In this document: in pieces, positions 62,712 through 64,000 of the stretch | Numbering within the stretch: position 1 is the stretch's first letter | How the letters are laid out: every line of letters begins with the position of its first letter | Notes under the pieces: generated by a model | What the model was told of the DNA's origin: nothing | The model's input: only the letters and a program-made list of their open reading frames with translations | Database searches by the model: none | Translations under genes and position numbers: made by a program | Assembly (NCBI RefSeq): GCF_020707265.1 | Contig: NZ_JAJFEQ010000008.1 | Location: 124,001-188,000 of the forward strand | Origin: Massilia sp. IC2-477 | GTDB lineage: Bacteria; Pseudomonadota; Gammaproteobacteria; Burkholderiales; Burkholderiaceae_D | Reading direction: 5' to 3' | DNA length: 64,000 nucleotides

Positions 62712-63698
62712 TCAGTCGGCGTACTGGCCGGCCTTGGTGATGATCGGGCCCCAGCGGTCAACTTCCGCCTTCACGTGGGCGCGCAGGGCTTCCGGACGGG
62801 CGCGGTTCTCGGCTACCGGCTCGGTGCCGAGGTCGGCGAAGCGCTGCTTCACGGTCGGGTCCTTGAGCGCCACGCGCAGGGCGTTCGACAGGGCGTCGAC
62901 CACCGGCTTCGGCGTGCCTTTCGGTGCGTACACGCCGTGCCACACCGACACCTCGAAGCCCGGCAGGCCGGCTTCGTTCATGGTCGGCACGTTCGGCATC
63001 GAGGCCAGGCGCTGCTTGGTGGTGACGCCGTAGACCTTGACCTTGCCGCTCTTGATCTGGCTGGTGGTATTGGTGGTCTGGTCGCACATGATGTCGACCT
63101 GGCCGCCCAGCATGTCGTTCATGGCCGGGCCGGTACCCTTGTACGGCACTGTGGTCAGGTCGACCCCGATGGCGGTCTGGAACAGCATGCCGCACAGGTG
63201 CGAAGCCGAACCGAGGCCCGCGTTGGCATAGGTGACCTTGGTCTTGTTGGCCTTCACGTAGGCCAGCAACTCCTTGAAGTCCTTGGCAGGGAAGTCCTTC
63301 TTGGCGATCAGGGTCATCGGCACGTCGGTGACCAGGCCGACCGGTTCGAAGTCGGTGAGCGCGTTGTAGCTCAGCTTGCGGTACAGGGCCGGGGCGGTCG
63401 AGTGGCCGATGTGGTGCAGCAGCAGGGTATAGCCGTCCGGGGAGGCCTTGGCCACGCGTGCAGCGCCGATGGTGCCGCCGGCGCCGCCGACGTTTTCGAT
63501 GATAATCTGCTGTTTCAGGGTATTGCCCATCGACTGGGCGACCAGTCGCGCCACGGTGTCGGTCGGTCCGCCGGCGGCGAAGGGCACGATCATCGTGATG
63601 GTCTTGGTGGGGTAGTTCTGGGCCGAAGCGCTTGCGGAAACTGTTGCAGCGCCCACCAGGGCGATGGCGGCGACGGAGCGCAGGAATGTGGTTTTCAT
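62712..63698 (-). CDS. tctC: Tripartite tricarboxylate transporter substrate-binding protein (Bug family)
   Basis: 328-residue periplasmic binding protein, signal peptide 1-26 (SASASAQ). Bug motifs: YPTKTITMIVPFAAGGPTD, ENVGGAGGTIGAARVAKASP and YKGTGPAMNDMLGGQVDIM. First gene of tctCBA, 87 nt ahead of tctB. The family binds di- and tricarboxylates; no two-component regulator tctDE is in the window. Confidence 0.95.
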   Translation of the reverse strand: MKTTFLRSVAAIALVGAATVSASASAQNYPTKTITMIVPFAAGGPTDTVARLVAQSMGNTLKQQIIIENVGGAGGTIGAARVAKASPDGYTLLLHHIGHSTAPALYRKLSYNALTDFEPVGLVTDVPMTLIAKKDFPAKDFKELLAYVKANKTKVTYANAGLGSASHLCGMLFQTAIGVDLTTVPYKGTGPAMNDMLGGQVDIMCDQTTNTTSQIKSGKVKVYGVTTKQRLASMPNVPTMNEAGLPGFEVSVWHGVYAPKGTPKPVVDALSNALRVALKDPTVKQRFADLGTEPVAENRARPEALRAHVKAEVDRWGPIITKAGQYAD

Positions 63699-64000
63699 CG
63701 GTGTCTTCCTCTAACCTCGGTTTGTCTCGGTTTATTGTGTTGGCGACGCAGGGACAAGCACGAGACGGGCCGCGACGAATCGGGCCAGTCGCCATGGAGC
63801 GCGTCCATACGTACGGCTTGTTGTACCAGCAAATAGATAGATTTGCAACTACGTGGAAACCCGTATGGCATGCCGGAAAAGATTCTGAACAATTTGAAAA
63901 CTGCCGTCCTGACGCGCATCCAGCGCCATGCGCCCGGCATGTTCTGGCAAATCAGCTGCACTCTGTGTTGACAAAAACATACACGCTCGACACACTCGTC
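63699..64000. other. Upstream region of tctC to the window end
   Basis: About 300 bases. A TTGACA at 63968-63973 on the plus strand could be a -35 box for a gene beyond the edge, but no good -10 box follows within the window. No coding frame is supported here. Confidence 0.4.

Noticed and set aside
63695..63961. 88-residue minus-strand ORF upstream of tctC
   Set aside because: No ribosome site, random composition, sits in the presumed promoter region.

Overview
The window is high-G+C bacterial DNA. TonB-dependent receptors plus signal-peptide glycoside hydrolases, a tctCBA (Bug-type) transporter, a PolB-type DNA polymerase II and the style of the intergenic repeats suggest a plant-polysaccharide-degrading betaproteobacterium of the Oxalobacteraceae (Massilia/Duganella-like). 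This placement is inference; no rRNA or tRNA gene was seen.

Region 1 (1-16.85 kb) is a polysaccharide utilisation locus: a TonB-dependent receptor (cut by the window edge), then GH35, GH31, GH26 and a CE2-type esterase in one operon, a flavin-dependent tryptophan-halogenase-family protein, a GH9 endoglucanase, a sugar porter with an unusual periplasmic insert, and a GH20 hexosaminidase ending at a clear terminator. GH35+GH31(PA14)+GH9 resembles the xyloglucan loci known from Cellvibrio and Bacteroides; GH26 and the esterase add a mannan/acetyl-glycan side. One perfect palindrome, GAAATCGATTTC, lies in both divergent promoter regions and probably binds one regulator. Region 2 (16.85-24.8 kb) is a signalling island: an AT-rich gap, an odd hypothetical ORF, an FHA-AAA+ regulator lacking the sigma-54 contact loop, a small protein, a Ser/Thr kinase with TPRs, and a two-gene module pairing a deoxyribosyltransferase-like/DUF4071 protein (same architecture as the N-terminal part of animal ASK1) with a membrane protein carrying a TIR-like segment. 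This is the best candidate for an undescribed system.

Region 3 (24.9-47.4 kb) is mixed metabolism: FAD oxidoreductase, GH1, DUF421, small proteins with good ribosome sites or their own terminator, succinate-semialdehyde dehydrogenase, transporters, an acyltransferase, a YeeE/YedE transporter, GH3 under paired LacI-like operators, a TRIC-like channel, a PhaC-like hydrolase, zwf, a metallo-beta-lactamase-fold lipoprotein, an exported methyltransferase, an amino acid permease, an SPFH lipoprotein and a fluoroacetate-dehalogenase-like hydrolase. Region 4 (47.6-64 kb) holds a second TonB receptor, a sialidase-like/membrane-protein operon, a LytS/LytTR two-component system, an isochorismatase-fold hydrolase, a HEPN-like orphan, a DUF455 protein joined to polB, and the tctCBA operon. 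Two copies of a GTAGGGTGGGC hairpin repeat and one long hairpin element lie between genes.

Reading frames were checked by hand; family names rest on recognised motifs, with no database search.
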